A stretch of 64,000 bases of DNA. Origin: Alentia gelatinosa (lineage: Eukaryota; Annelida; Polychaeta; Phyllodocida; Polynoidae). The position numbers were made by a program, and so were the translations under genes. Positions 22,584 to 33,445 of the stretch are shown piece by piece. The notes under the pieces are model-generated. The model was given only the letters and a program-made list of their open reading frames with translations. It did no database searches and was not told the origin of the DNA. Location of the stretch: the NCBI GenBank assembly GCA_950022655.1, contig OX465579.1, forward strand, positions 15,847,088-15,911,087, in the 5' to 3' direction. The stretch's first letter is position 1. Each line of letters starts with the position of its first letter.

Positions 22584-24455
22584 CGTGTAGGGATTTTATA
22601 ATAACACTGCCTTTTTTATAGGTGCATGGCAACCTTGATCCCTGGTGTATTCCTTCATTAAAGACCAATGCTGATTCTTATTATTGTCGCCACAGATATC
22701 ATAATATCAAGGTAACGTGGTGAAAAATAGTGTCTTGGGCTTGGGGTCATGGGGTCTGTGATTCTTATTTGCTTCTCTCTTTGAAAATAATAATACAAAG
22801 AAATAGTGTGACCAATGGTGGTGAACCATTTACCCAGTCTAGGAAAGCAATCTAATATTAAGTCAATGTTTTATAATAGATATATTTCAGTTTCGATTGA
22901 CGTTTCAAGTCTCAATGGACTTTCCTATACGATTATAAAGTTGACACTAGTACAGGTAAATATTTGATTTGTTGGCGTATCTTCCTCCGTTAAGGTGATT
23001 CTATGCGACATCTGAGTTCACACTCACTCACCTACCAATCTTCTCATCAACTGCCAACTTTATTACTTTTTGAACACACGACGTTCAACTTGTGGTGTAG
23101 GTCTGTGCGCTTGCCAAGTGAGGCGCCTAACATTAGATACACCCCTGACTGAGTGGCCTCATCTCATGAGGCGCTACTGAATCTTACATGTGGAGATGTG
23201 ACAGCCTGCATTTTTCATGGCCCATCATTGTGGAACATTTCACGGTCTGCTGACTGCCAGTTGCTAGTACAGTGCAGAGGGAAGGCTAATAACTGAGATG
23301 GTTTCTGAGCATGAAAAACTCACTGCGGGTAGCTATGTATACATACATGCACATATTCTATGCATACGGACAACAAAAATTGATATATCTATAGGAATGA
23401 TATGAATATAGTGATACCACATATCGCCAACTTTGTTTTTATAGCATGGCAGGAATGCCTTTATATCATATCATACTAGGTTAATGTGTCTGCTCTAAGC
23501 GTATAGCGGTAGGAGAAAGTGGCTGGTATAGGCTGTGGGAACCCCTTCCCCACCCCCATCCCCCCATCAGAGGGTATCGTGACACTACATCGTGTACATT
23601 ACCACCACCTGGACCTTTCTTTCTAGATCCATTGATCCGGAGACTTGTCACGACACTACAAAGGATGGGAACTCGTGAGACACTCCCCATCGCCCCCTCC
23701 TCACCCCTCACCCCTCTACATCCACCCCCCTACGGCTGGGAGAACCCACAGGTATCATGACGGGTAGTACCTGGGACTATACCTGAGCTCCTTCATAAAG
23801 ATCTGTAACCTAGGGACCCCCACACCCCTCCTATTCACCCACCCTTACCCTCTCATGCCCCTTTCCATCCCTGTTCTATACCCACTGGGGATAATAACCA
23901 TTAAAGGAGTGTGACGGTAAGGGTTAAAAAAAATCACAGAAAGAGGTACTTTTGGTACCTTTTTCTGACCACGCGTTTCTTCTTATAGTTGGCTTATTTT
24001 TGTGACCTTGAAGCGGGTGGTGATTTGATATATGAGCTGTTTGATCCTCTTTTATCAGGGTAGCAGCTCCCAGCGTGTGTGACACCATGCTACAAGGGTC
24101 TCATGTGATAACAAACTACTGTTATTCTACCCCGACTTATTTTTTATATCACCTACATATCTGTCTCATTTTATACGGGATTTCTGGGCTTTGAGGAACA
24201 AACACTGATAAGGACGAGGTAATAAAAGCATGTAATGCCACACAGAAATATTTCGAGAAAAAAAAACACCAGCGGCTATGATACTACATAAACCCCTGTT
24301 GTTAATGTACAAGGCCCACATACAACATCCCACCATAAGGCTCACATACACCACCCCACCACACGTGTCCCACATTAATTGCATCTGCCTACCATAGACA
24401 TCGATACACGTTGCATGATACGTCTTTTAAACAGTATCTGTCAATATCCCTCCAA
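22584..24455. other. AT-rich to mixed spacer
   Basis: No gene is supported. C-rich stretches lie at 23545-23575 and 23690-23740. No copies of the listed repeat families and no tandem arrays were seen. Confidence 0.4.
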
Positions 24456-24459
24456 TAAA

Positions 24460-24760
24460 AGCCGCGCTTCCCCGCACTTAGCACCGAGTGAGACCCGCGC
24501 CCTGGGCTAGGCTGAGCAGCTCGCCCGCAATGAGGCATATTGATGACGAGTAGCTCGCGGACCCATTCATTCTCCCGCGCCGCCATGACAGCCCCCAGCC
24601 GCCTCGCGTGCACGCCAGCCGCCAGGGGCACTGTATGAAGTGATTTGTCGCCCGAAAGAATGTCCCATTTCCGTCTACTACTCACGGCGGGAACCAGCGG
24701 AAGGGAGCACTCTCCTCCCAGATCTTTCGCCGCGCTGGCGCTTGCTCATCTCTGCCTCAA
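24460..24760. promoter_or_regulatory. CpG-rich block, possible conserved regulatory element
   Basis: GC- and CpG-rich sequence with a CCAATAAAA (Hox/Cdx-like) site at its edge near 24452. It contains GCACTCTCCTCCCAGATCTT (24707-24726), which recurs in part at 27448 and 10711. The ORFs across it have no recognisable domain. Confidence 0.4.
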
Positions 24761-25229
24761 CCCAATGCTGGTTTATTGTAAGGACAGGGGGAACCAGCCA
24801 ACATTTCAGATTCAAGACAAGGCAACTGTCAAAAGTTATGGACTTCAAACAACTCGAATATTTTGAGTTGTTAATTAAGAGATATTGTTTCTATGAAGAG
24901 CTTCATAGACAATACTAAAGCTGTTTCTTTTTCAGCTCTAAACCACTAAATTGTGTGAATCCACATTCAATTAGACTGCCCCTTTAAGTGAGCTCATGTT
25001 GACAAAACCAAACCCAATGACACATGTAGTGCTTTCCACTGAAGAAAGTAATCCCATAGACTATGTCTGGTTTGAAATAACAAAATGACAGAAAAGAATG
25101 TATATTATTTACCATATAGATATAAGCATCTATATTTATATGTAGAACACAAAATACTCCCTAAAGCGCTAAGAATTTATCATATTTGAAAATCTGGCGG
25201 ATGGGCCAGATTCTGTTCTTAACAGGTCG

Positions 25230-25295
25230 GTGCAGAGATACAAGCGGCCGCAGGAAGCAGAGCGCAGGATCTCTGCTAGGAGAGTGGGAAAAGAG
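25230..25295. repeat. Short dispersed repeat (GGATCTCTGCTAGGAGAGTG)
   Basis: A 43-bp segment (about 25243-25285) matches 27497-27539 without gaps at about 37 of 43 positions. All differences are transitions. The 20-bp end GGATCTCTGCTAGGAGAGTG is almost unchanged. Confidence 0.7.
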
Positions 25296-25629
25296 GGGTA
25301 CTTAATAAGGGCCCCACTCCGCCTCTGTGAGGGGAGCGTGGGGTGTTTGTGTATCGGGGACCGGGAAGCGGGTGAATGACAAGACACTGGTATGGATAAT
25401 GTATAGATAGGACGATATCAGGGTCTCTACTTATTGCTTCCAGTGTGGATCTTTTGGTTGACTTTGGGGGTTGTAGGGAATAAATAGCATGTGGAAAGTA
25501 TAGAGGAATATAAGAAAACTATCGGAGTACCCTGTGACATTAATACGTACCGATTGTACTTTTACACTCAAAATGCACGGCTCAAACCCGAAACAAACTT
25601 CACTGACTGAGTGAGCCAAGTGCATGGGA

Positions 25630-25990
25630 CTGAAAAAAAATCCATAGTCCATGGGTATGCGTGGGGGTTGGGGATGGGTGTGGCCACTGGTTGTGGCATG
25701 AGGTGGGCGGTTGGGGGGGTTGGGGGTTGAAATCTCGCTGGGCAGTTTCGAGTGCATCAGATTGTGGGATGGGGGAGTTTGGGAGGGTTAGCAGGGACAC
25801 TGTGGCCGTGGTGGGCGGGTAGGGGCGGGGGTGGGGTGGGAGACGGACCCACGGCCCTACCCTCCCCGGCTCCCCGGCTCCACGCCTCCGTCACCCGCTG
25901 CCAAGCCCTGGACCGAGCCCGGTCCCCGACAAGCCAACTCCCGCCGACACCTTGCCCGCCCCTCCACGCAACAGACCCGTCATTAATGTT
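25630..25990. other. G-rich then C/CpG-rich stretch
   Basis: Plus-strand G runs at 25660-25840 give way to a CpG-containing C-rich segment at 25845-25990. Long opposite-strand frames are due to composition. It may mark a regulatory block. No gene was recognised. Confidence 0.35.
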
Positions 25991-26112
25991 CACTGCCCGC
26001 GGGTGCGTCTTGTAAAAATGTTTCAAAATGTGAAGTTGAGCCCGGAGAGTTTGGCCCGAAGCCCTTCCATCTGTCACTGCACTGCTCGCTGCCTTTCCGC
26101 ATGAGTGACTCG

Positions 26113-26131
26113 CACTAGGGGGAGCCACTAG
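26113..26131. promoter_or_regulatory. CTCF-like motif within a CACTAG palindrome
   Basis: CACTAGGGGGAGCCACTAGT combines a CTCF-like CACTAGGGGG core with flanking ACTAG/CTAGT symmetry. This is motif evidence only. Confidence 0.25.
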
Positions 26132-26159
26132 TGAGCAGGTGGTGGTGAAGGTGGGAGGG

Positions 26160-26895
26160 GGGAGGGGGAGGGGATGGGCGGTGGCTGTGGGCGGAAGTTG
26201 TGGTCAGGAATCCAGGGATATTGAACTTTAATCGATTTCAGAATTGCACTGAAAACGTACCGACTAACACTTAACATGGTGGCTATTGATATGCAATGAT
26301 GATTTTTATATATATTAAAATTTATATTTGTAATTCTTCAACTCCTTTGAATTGACCAAATATACAGTATTAATTTCTATGCTGATAGATATATACTCTA
26401 CATACAAGTTACGGATGAATAACATACAAATCTGTTGAGATACAAAAAAAGGTAGTAGTTACCAGTCACCATTGATTCAGTGTATGGCAGGGGTAGGCAA
26501 GTGCAAGCCGAGCGGTTTACAGACTGTTATTACTATCATTACTTTATCATTTAGTCCCAGATCTATTGTATTTCTAAGGACATCTGTCATTGAACGCTAT
26601 GACATGGGCGTTCTGACAAATAACTACTTCTGTTGTGAAACGTCGTACAATATTTAATAGACACCCATCATCTATTGATTCTGATAATGGGCAATATAAA
26701 AAGAGACATGGTCTGCCACTCTGTTCTATCCCAGTTTAATCGTATTTCAAATGAGAATTAAAAGGAAGAGCTTTACTCCTATATAACCTGTTTTTGAATG
26801 CCTCGTAGTAGTTTTTGTACCTTGCTTGTGCTTTTTTTTTTATTACACATCTAATACGGAATCTCAATACTAAACCTATAGAAGCTACATATCGC
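26160..26895. other. AT-rich spacer
   Basis: Nothing coding or repetitive was recognised apart from short A/T runs, including a T12-type run near 26834. Confidence 0.4.
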
Positions 26896-26900
26896 TACTG

Positions 26901-26947
26901 AGTAGAATACGGAAAGCCGTATTCTACTGAATAGAATACGGCTTTTT
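26901..26947. repeat. Short inverted repeat AGTAGAATACGG, with a third partial copy
   Basis: AGTAGAATACGG, an AAAG spacer, and CCGTATTCTACT form a 12-bp perfect stem. A further AATAGAATACGGC follows immediately, so the right side is a tandem, opposite-sense duplication of the arm. Confidence 0.75.
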
Positions 26948-27066
26948 CTGCATTTCACGGGCACTTTAGGAATTACTTTATATAGACACTGCACGGCACT
27001 TACGTCAAGTTTCTAATCATTTAAATTTTTTCTCTAATACTTAGCGGAAGGGTGGGTGATAAATAC

Positions 27067-27184
27067 AATATTAACATGATTTTGATCTGTGTGGCCGTAT
27101 TCTCCTCGTAATCTACACTACGCAACACTACGTGTCAACTACATGGAGAATACGACCACGAAGATCCAAACCATGGTAATATCG
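27067..27184. mobile_element. Imperfect fold-back element with 39-bp arms
   Basis: The left arm (AATATTAACATGATTTTGAT, CT, GTGGCCGTATTCTCC) pairs with the right arm (GGAGAATACGACCACGAAGA, TCC, ATGGTAATATCG) over about 39 bp with about 8 mismatches. The tip around ACACTACG/ACGTGT differs from the consensus tip of families A-F. Confidence 0.65.
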
Positions 27185-27439
27185 TGTACATGGATATCTT
27201 CCTTATAGCCTCAGGGCATATAACGACTGGAACGACGTAAGGGTTCAGAATGAGTACTCGGGCCATGATACGGGTTCAATTGGCAGACAAGTTGACATCT
27301 TGGCCCCTGCACCTATGCGGTGGTCTCTATTTGACCTTTCCCTCTCACCCCTACCCTTTATTCATACGCACATACGCTGGACAGTTACTGACCACCAATG
27401 ACCTCTCCCAAGTACACACCGGAAGCCCGAATGACGCAG

Positions 27440-27545
27440 CACCGGACGTGCTCTCCCAGCAGATCTTTCGCGGTGTATGATCATTGCATATCAATAGCGG
27501 CCGTAGGAAATAGAGTGTGGGATCTCTGCTAGGAGAGTGCACCGG
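27440..27545. repeat. Inverted repeat GTGCTCTCCCAGCAGATC / GATCTCTGCTAGGAGAGTGC
   Basis: Opposed ACCGGACGTGCTCTCCCAGC and GCTAGGAGAGTGCACCGGAC segments bound about 105 bp. The right part is the same sequence as 25243-25285. It may be a small MITE or a solo terminal repeat. Confidence 0.55.
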
Positions 27546-27833
27546 ACGCTGTCAGTGCCTCACCGGATATGTATGACGGTGTGGGGAATTTCTTTTTGTT
27601 TGTACTTTGTTTTCTACTTCCTACTCTCCTCTGGTTTTATTTACCGTCATGTCGGACAGGGCTCCATGTTGACAGGGCTTTGTAGCGTTATGAGTTACGA
27701 TGCTGTCTGGTGGTTGCTATATTCAGAGAGTACGTCCTCGTTTGTGGGTTGTGTGTGAGTGTGTATATGTCTCCATACGTCAGTAGTTTGTATGTGGACG
27801 TTATATGGATAACATCATGCATGCATGACCACG

Positions 27834-27835
<2 letters not shown>

Positions 27836-27882
<47 letters not shown>
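27836..27882. repeat. (TA)n microsatellite
   Basis: About 47 bp of TA dinucleotides, flanked by CATGCATGACC and GGTCATCCATG. The flanks form a short GGTCATNCATG-type inverted pair around the tract. Confidence 0.95.
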
Positions 27883-27885
<3 letters not shown>

Positions 27886-28564
27886 TCATCCATGTATACA
27901 TGTATGACTTGAGGTATCTCTTTGCCTCTGGCTTCCTGCGTTGTTGGACGTTATTCATGCGTCCAGTTTTATTATCGCCATTATAAGTATTTTCTTTTTG
28001 AATGGTGAATACAAAACCATGCATCGGGAAAATATAAAATGAAGGTGCTTCTGGGTCACTTCCATACAACCTCCTAGACAACAGAATATCTTTAAAGAAT
28101 TTCAGCATACAGTTACTACGCTTGTCTCATGAAGAAACCTGCTTTGCATGAGGTCCCGTATGATTTAAATTTACCGTATAGCAACGACATGCTTTCATGC
28201 AACTTTAACCTTAGGCACATCCATTAAAATTCTGTATATTCAACACATTATTAACACTATAAAACAACATAGGGTGCTATATGGTCAATCATATCTCCCC
28301 ATGTTTTACACATCACCCGGTGCACTCAATACAATACGTGTCACACTGTGACGAACGGCAATCCTGACCACGTGACTAGGTAAAACTTCGCCATCTTTAT
28401 GTCCATAATAATACGAAAACAGGCTGTACGTCAAAATACTTGGTAAAATATTGATCAGAAATGTCCCTCTGCTTTTGGCATCAGGATATATAATTTTACC
28501 GCTTATGATTTTACGTACGAAGACAGTAAGCCAGTTTCCGTATACTACAATGCAGAGCCTAAGA

Positions 28565-29060
28565 CAACGCGTACGCGTGCGTACGACCTACGCGTGCCGC
28601 GTGCCGCGCCCGCCCGCCCGTCCGCGCGCGTCTTTTCCCGCGCCGCCAATGAGGCCAATAGTTAGCGCGCGGCAAATCAAGCCAATCTGTCTACCTGTGA
28701 TTGCAGGTAGCTGTATCCGCGCCTCGCGTGACCCGCCGCCGTCGCGTTATGGGCGGCGGGCGGGGGCGCGGGCCCGGGGTGTGATCGGGGTCTTCCGGGG
28801 TCCCTGTCATCTCTCCTCCTTGGTCAACTGCCAGTGTCCTCCCGCCGCCCGCCGCACGCCATGCCGCCGCCGCCGCCGCCGCGCGGCCGGCTAACGAGAA
28901 GCGCCGCCCGCCCACCTTGTAATTGGACGAGGCTTCTTGCTTTAACCGCAGTCTTTCCCGAGGCGGGCGGAACTGCCGGGTGGGACGTGCAGAGGAAGCT
29001 GGCGTTTAGCAGTCGGCACGGTGGACCGTTAAGGGTGTCACTTACACTGCGCCGTTAGGG
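28565..29060. promoter_or_regulatory. Strong CpG island with E2F and triple CCAAT cluster
   Basis: About 500 bp of dense CpG include an E2F consensus TTTCCCGC at 28634-28641 and CCAAT boxes at 28646, 28655 and 28682. A second E2F-like TTAGCGCGC lies at 28662, and ATTGG (inverted CCAAT) near 28923. This layout is characteristic of NF-Y/E2F-driven, cell-cycle or housekeeping promoters in animals. It is the most promoter-like block in the window. Direction is not determined. TATA is absent. Confidence 0.65.
28861..29058 (+). CDS. Hypothetical short ORF in the CpG island (weak)
   Basis: The frame starts at an ATG preceded by GCC (-3 G), about 175 bp downstream of the CCAAT/E2F cluster, and runs about 65 codons to a TAG. 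It begins with a (Pro)6 run encoded by CCG repeats, then Arg/Leu-rich sequence. There is no domain, and no clear splice donor within it. A chance frame in GC-rich 5' UTR is at least as likely. Confidence 0.12.
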   Translation: MPPPPPPRGRLTRSAARPPCNWTRLLALTAVFPEAGGTAGWDVQRKLAFSSRHGGPLRVSLTLRR

Positions 29061-29146
29061 AACGGGGACCCTGCCAAGGCTGGGGTCGGTGCGGTCTCCA
29101 CTCATACAAGGTTATGGTCCTGATTGAGTCATGATGTCATACTACC

Positions 29147-29431
29147 ATTTATCTCACACCGGTATTTTTCTCCCTAGGTTTAACATTAGGAACTCATACT
29201 CCATAGCCGTGAAGGTAGTGTACCCAATACTCAATGGCTAATTGGGTGGTTTATCTCATCCATTAATAATGGGGTTAGATAAAATCAGAAACTCACTCGA
29301 TGAAAATAACTTGGTGCGCACTCCACCTCATTTGACCGCTATGTAATTCAGTCAGTTTTGCTTCGCGAATTACTCTGAGGTCAAACTCGGTGGAGTACGA
29401 ACCAAGTTATTTTCATCTTGTGAGTTTCCTT
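29147..29431 (+). mobile_element. Double-hairpin element, family C (copy C2)
   Basis: It starts TTTATCTCACACCGGTATTT and has the core CCCTAGGTTTAACATTAGGA. Module 1 closes ATGGGGTTAGATAAAATC. The hairpin arms are GATGAAAATAACTTGGTGCG and ACCAAGTTATTTTCATC. The tip contains TTTTGCTTCGCGAATTAC. It ends GTGAGTTTCCTTCC and lies 3 bp from a family D element in the same orientation. Confidence 0.85.
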
Positions 29432-29433
29432 CC

Positions 29434-29849
29434 AATTATGTCACCCCTGATACATGTTTAGCTATAGGTATAACATTAAAAAAAGATATACGCAACGATC
29501 ACCCACGTAATGGGACAATACTACGCCATGGTCGTGGCGTAGTGAAGCGAGATGACATCATAAGTGATTGACCAATCAGTGGCCAGGATTTCAAAGACCA
29601 GACAAGACATCAACATGGAGATCTATATATTCTTCTTTGAATTATTCTGATATTGTGATGCTATTCTAATGTCCAATAAAGGGGCGAGATAAATCCAGAA
29701 CCACACTTGAATTGTATAAATAAGCAATATTCCACGAATTTGGAGGCGCCGTAATCGTCACTTGTCTTCACCTTAATGACGATTGTGCTGCATTCAAACT
29801 CGTGGAGTATTGTTTAGTTTTACTATTCTCAATCCAGTTCTATATAAGT
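29434..29849 (+). mobile_element. Double-hairpin element, family D (copy D2)
   Basis: It starts ATTATGTCACCCCTGATACA and has a core-like GCTATAGGTATAACATTA. Module 1 also carries a GGCGTAGTGAAGCGAGATGA segment, itself a CACTACGCCA-type palindrome, and closes AAAGGGGCGAGATAAATCC. Module 2 arms (GCAATATTCCACGAATTTGG and CAAACTCGTGGAGTATTG) enclose the tip CGTCACTTGTCTTCACCTTA plus ATGACG. It ends CCAGTTCTATATAAG. Confidence 0.85.
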
Positions 29850-30890
29850 GTTTCATGCCTGTACTATATCTAAGAAAAGAAATCACAACAGCTTCATGAA
29901 TAATGTGATGGTATAAATCTATGGTCCCTACAATATCATCAACCGTATCCAACATAAAGATATGGAACGACAGCTGCATGATCATATATCATACCTGTAT
30001 TTCACGTTAAATTTCAGTGAGATAAGTATTTACATGAATGGAGGCCGGGCATTAAAAAAGCATTATATCTTAGACTTAATGTGTGCATCAGCAACACCAC
30101 AGGTAGATTTATAACACTCCATAAAACCTTCCAACTGAAATATCTACTGATAGTTTTTGTCGCCTTTATGTATAAACTGCAAGGTTTCTAGATATCAGTT
30201 GCTACTAGTCGTTGGTGAGGGGAGCTTTTTAATACACAATATTGCACTCAGAACTGATCTCAATGGTTGTTTTAGGTGTATATCTTGGCCAGGTTTTAGT
30301 CTATGGGTGTGTGAACTGGACTCCAAAGTAATTCCCTATACATGATCATGGTCCCATCAATTAGGTATGGGCAATACATCTCCCTTTTTCAATTGATGGA
30401 CACTTAATATAGTTTTGATTAACATTAATGCTTGTCATGCATTGATCCGACATAGTCCTAGACTGAATACATATATATTAAGATGCGGTATTATGTTATT
30501 CCTTTCTTGTACTGCTATTTATAAATATATAACGCTTGTAATTAGTGGGTAAGCAAACGTGGATGGTAAAAAACCGAGAGTGCTTTACGAGGGGGTGATC
30601 TCTGATAACCTTGCCACATTAAATATTACACGAGCCTTTTCTACATCGTTTGTGAAATAAATAATCCATAAGAACGCGGTTTTATGCATAAAAGATGCTC
30701 TCTATTAGCTATACGCTCTATTTACCTTCATCGATAATACATGCATTGCAATCTCCATTTAAAAGAACTGAAAAAATGTCAAGCTGGTAATTTCTATTCA
30801 AGTACACGGTACATCAGAAAAACTATAAGTGCGTTATATGCACTTTGATTAAAAAAGAGAAGGCCATGTCCTTTCATAAGATTGAAGTTT
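29850..30890. other. AT-rich spacer
   Basis: About 1 kb of AT-rich sequence with no supported gene or repeat. Confidence 0.5.
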
Positions 30891-31001
30891 ATATGTTGGG
30901 TCTATGGAAGATGGGGATAATTGGCTGAATGAAGATTTCGCGGAGGAAAGGTGGCGGGGTAGCGTCGAGGCGCCCTCTGTCGTGATTTATGACAGTGGGG
31001 C

Positions 31002-31009
31002 TATAAAAG
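31002..31009 (+). promoter_or_regulatory. TATA box in GC-rich context
   Basis: TATAAAAG is flanked by GC-rich sequence (GGGGC upstream, TCGGGCG downstream), the classic metazoan TATA context. A TCAGCAT initiator-like word lies at 31039, about 37 bp downstream of the box, slightly farther than the usual 28-33 bp. The block at 30940-31120 is CpG-rich. A minisatellite begins about 135 bp downstream. No convincing coding exon follows. Confidence 0.45.
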
Positions 31010-31143
31010 TCGGGCGATTTTTTCCACCTGGCGGCGGGTCAGCATACTGCACACCTTTACCCAGGCACCGCGGGTGGCTCTGGGCGGGGATGAAGATGCT
31101 TCCCCTGATAAGCGCCCCCCCCCCCTTCCCCGATTCGTCAGCC

Positions 31144-31946
31144 CGACGCCTGGCGCTAATACCCTGCAGTGAGCGGTATATTGACGCCTGACGCTTATAC
31201 CCTGCAGGGAGCGGTATATTGACACCTGACGCTAATACCCTGCAGAGAGTGGTATACTGACACCTGACGCTAATACCCTGCAGTGAGCGGTATATTGACG
31301 CCTGACACTTATACCCTGCAGTGAGCGGTATACTGACACCTGACGCTAATACCCTGCAGTGAGCGGTATATTGACGCCTGACGCTTATACCCTCCAGTGA
31401 GCGGTATACTGATGCCTGACACTTATACCCTGCAGGGAGCTGTATACTGAGGCCTGACACTTATACCCTGCAGTGATTGGTTTACTGACATATGGTGATA
31501 ATACCCTGCAGGGAGTGGTATACTGACACCTGACGCTAATACGCTGCAGGGAGCGGTATACTGCTGCCTGACACTTATACCCTGCGAGGAGCGGTATACT
31601 GACGCCTGACGCTAATACCCTGCAGTGAGCGGTATATTGATGCCTGATGCTTATACCCTGCAGTGAGCGGTATACTGACGCCTGACGCTAATACCCTACA
31701 GTGAGCAGTATACTGAGGCCTGACACTTATACCCTGCAGTGAATGGTTTACTGACGTATGGTGATAATACCCTGCAGGGAGCGGTATACTGACACCTAAC
31801 GCTGATACGCTGCAGGGAGCGGTATACTGCTGCCTGACACTTATACCCTGCGAGGAGTGGTATACTGACGCCTGGTGATAATACCCTGCGAGGAGCGGTA
31901 TACTGATGTCTGACGCCAATACCCTGCAGAGAGTGGTATATTGACA
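31144..31946. repeat. 38-bp minisatellite, 21 copies, with higher-order structure
   Basis: The unit is of the type CTAATACCCTGCAGTGAGCG followed by GTATATTGACGCCTGACG. There are 21 units across about 800 bp. Units around 31451 repeat in the same variant order 266 bp later (7 units), so blocks of units were duplicated together. Long minus-strand frames (for example 31575-31919) arise because three units make 114 nt, a multiple of three, and no stop is present. They are not called as genes. Confidence 0.95.
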
Positions 31947-33226
31947 ACATGCACACTGCTCGGTTTCCCTCCTGACATTATCAACTTAGCCATTATCTCC
32001 ATTGGTATTATGTGGTGAGGCTGGAGAACAACAGGCAAGAGGTAATTAGTCATGATGTTCCCTCTTCATATTCAGTTTTAGTTCTTTTTTTTGTCTTTCT
32101 TTTGAAAGGGCAAACTAAATAAAAACAAAAGAACTGCAATAAAAGCATGCATTCGAATGCGCAGTCTAACCGCAAACAATCGGAACCAGCATCCAAATCG
32201 ATAGCACCTTTTCAGTGCACCACCTTTGTATAACGTCACTATAGTAAAGAATCATAGGGAAATTATAGGGTCTCCATTTAGTCAGGCAAAGGGCATTTCA
32301 TAGTTCCGGTATAGAGGCTATTTTTAACCAGAAAACCACAATTCCTTTTATTTCTTTACATTGTACCGGGTGCCATCATGCAAGGAGGTGGGGCTGCAGA
32401 AAGCCATGAGCTTCTGCTTGGTCAACTTATCGCTGTTGGTGAAGGGATAATGACAGAGTGAAGGCAAGTCACCGTTTACGCCACCGTTAGCTGCCACTGC
32501 CTCATGGAGGGTTTGGTGCAACCCATGCCGTATCAGAAACAGAAATCTCGTCGTGTAACCGTCTCCAACCAAAGACGTGGAGATTACGATCAGATACGTC
32601 CATCTAGGTGTGGTAAATTAAACATATACGTGGTAAATGTAAGCTAACCTAGCATGGCTCTGCGGGAGACTTTCCCTGTAGCTGTGAAGGGTCAAGGTGC
32701 CGCAGGATAAAAAACACATTAAATCTGTCCTTGTATTGACTGCACATCAAACAAGCCTAGTGGGCCATATAACCAGCAATAAAAGAAAAATCATTAAATA
32801 GGAGTAGCCGCTTTGGGTGGCGACAATGCTTTCAAAAGACATTCCCGCGTCATTTCGGACATGTGGACTTCCTGATGCATGTCCCATGTTTTGTGGTTTT
32901 ATACCTACACGTACCATCTGGGTCGTATCAAGGAGAGAATGTCATTTATCTTCCCCCGCAACGATATCCATAACAGACACCCCACTGAACAGATTTATAG
33001 TGTCACCGTGCTTTTAGAAAGCGCCGTCTTGTCAAAGTAAGCGACACCCAAACTGCACAGAATTATCATTGAATAACCATTTATGGGGGAACAATACCAT
33101 ATTACAATGTAAACCTCACAAAGAGCATTATACGTGTATTACCCCTACCCTTTCGTGTGTGAAGGAGTAATGTGGCTACTGCGTGCAAAGCGCCTGGTCT
33201 GAGACTGTTTCTTTCAGTAATTTAAT
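31947..33226. other. Unique spacer with one possible minus-strand exon
   Basis: Mostly AT-rich. A T-rich tract lies at 32085-32105. The only coding-like stretch is listed separately at 32348-32572. A plus frame at 32817-33017 (66 codons) has no domain. Confidence 0.35.
32348..32572 (-). CDS. Unrecognised open frame, possible 3' terminal exon
   Basis: The frame has about 74 codons. Its amino-acid make-up is complex and not driven by low complexity or by a listed repeat: it includes HGLHQTLHEAVAANGG-type and LTKQKLMAFCSPTSL-type segments, ending NVKK-stop. The flanks are less GC-rich than the frame. I see no clear acceptor upstream and no AATAAA shortly downstream. The family is not recognised. 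It could be a real terminal exon, a decayed retrocopy, or chance. Confidence 0.2.
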   Translation of the reverse strand: MVGDGYTTRFLFLIRHGLHQTLHEAVAANGGVNGDLPSLCHYPFTNSDKLTKQKLMAFCSPTSLHDGTRYNVKK

Positions 33227-33445
33227 CAACACACAACTTCAGTATATTCTACATAATGGCAGCTAACAATGTTTATAGTTTCATAAACATGGTCCATTCA
33301 ACACACAACTTCAGTATATTCTACATAATGGCAGCTAACAATGTTTATAGTTTCATAAACATGGTCCATTCAACACACAACTTCAGTATATTCTACATAA
33401 TGGCAGCTAACAATGTATCTAGTTTGACAAACATGGCCCATTGTA
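33227..33445. repeat. 72-bp tandem repeat, about 3 copies
   Basis: Unit starts lie at 33227, 33299 and 33371. The first two units are identical as far as I can read, and the third diverges near its end. Because 72 is a multiple of three, one frame repeats a 24-residue segment starting MAANNV. There is no evidence that it is translated. Confidence 0.93.

Noticed and set aside
30987..31956. Minus-strand frames with GYKCQASIYRSLQGI-type repeats that look like a repeat protein
   Set aside because: The 38-bp unit gives a 38-residue pattern over three units in any stop-free frame. Different frames are open in different parts, so there is no selected frame.
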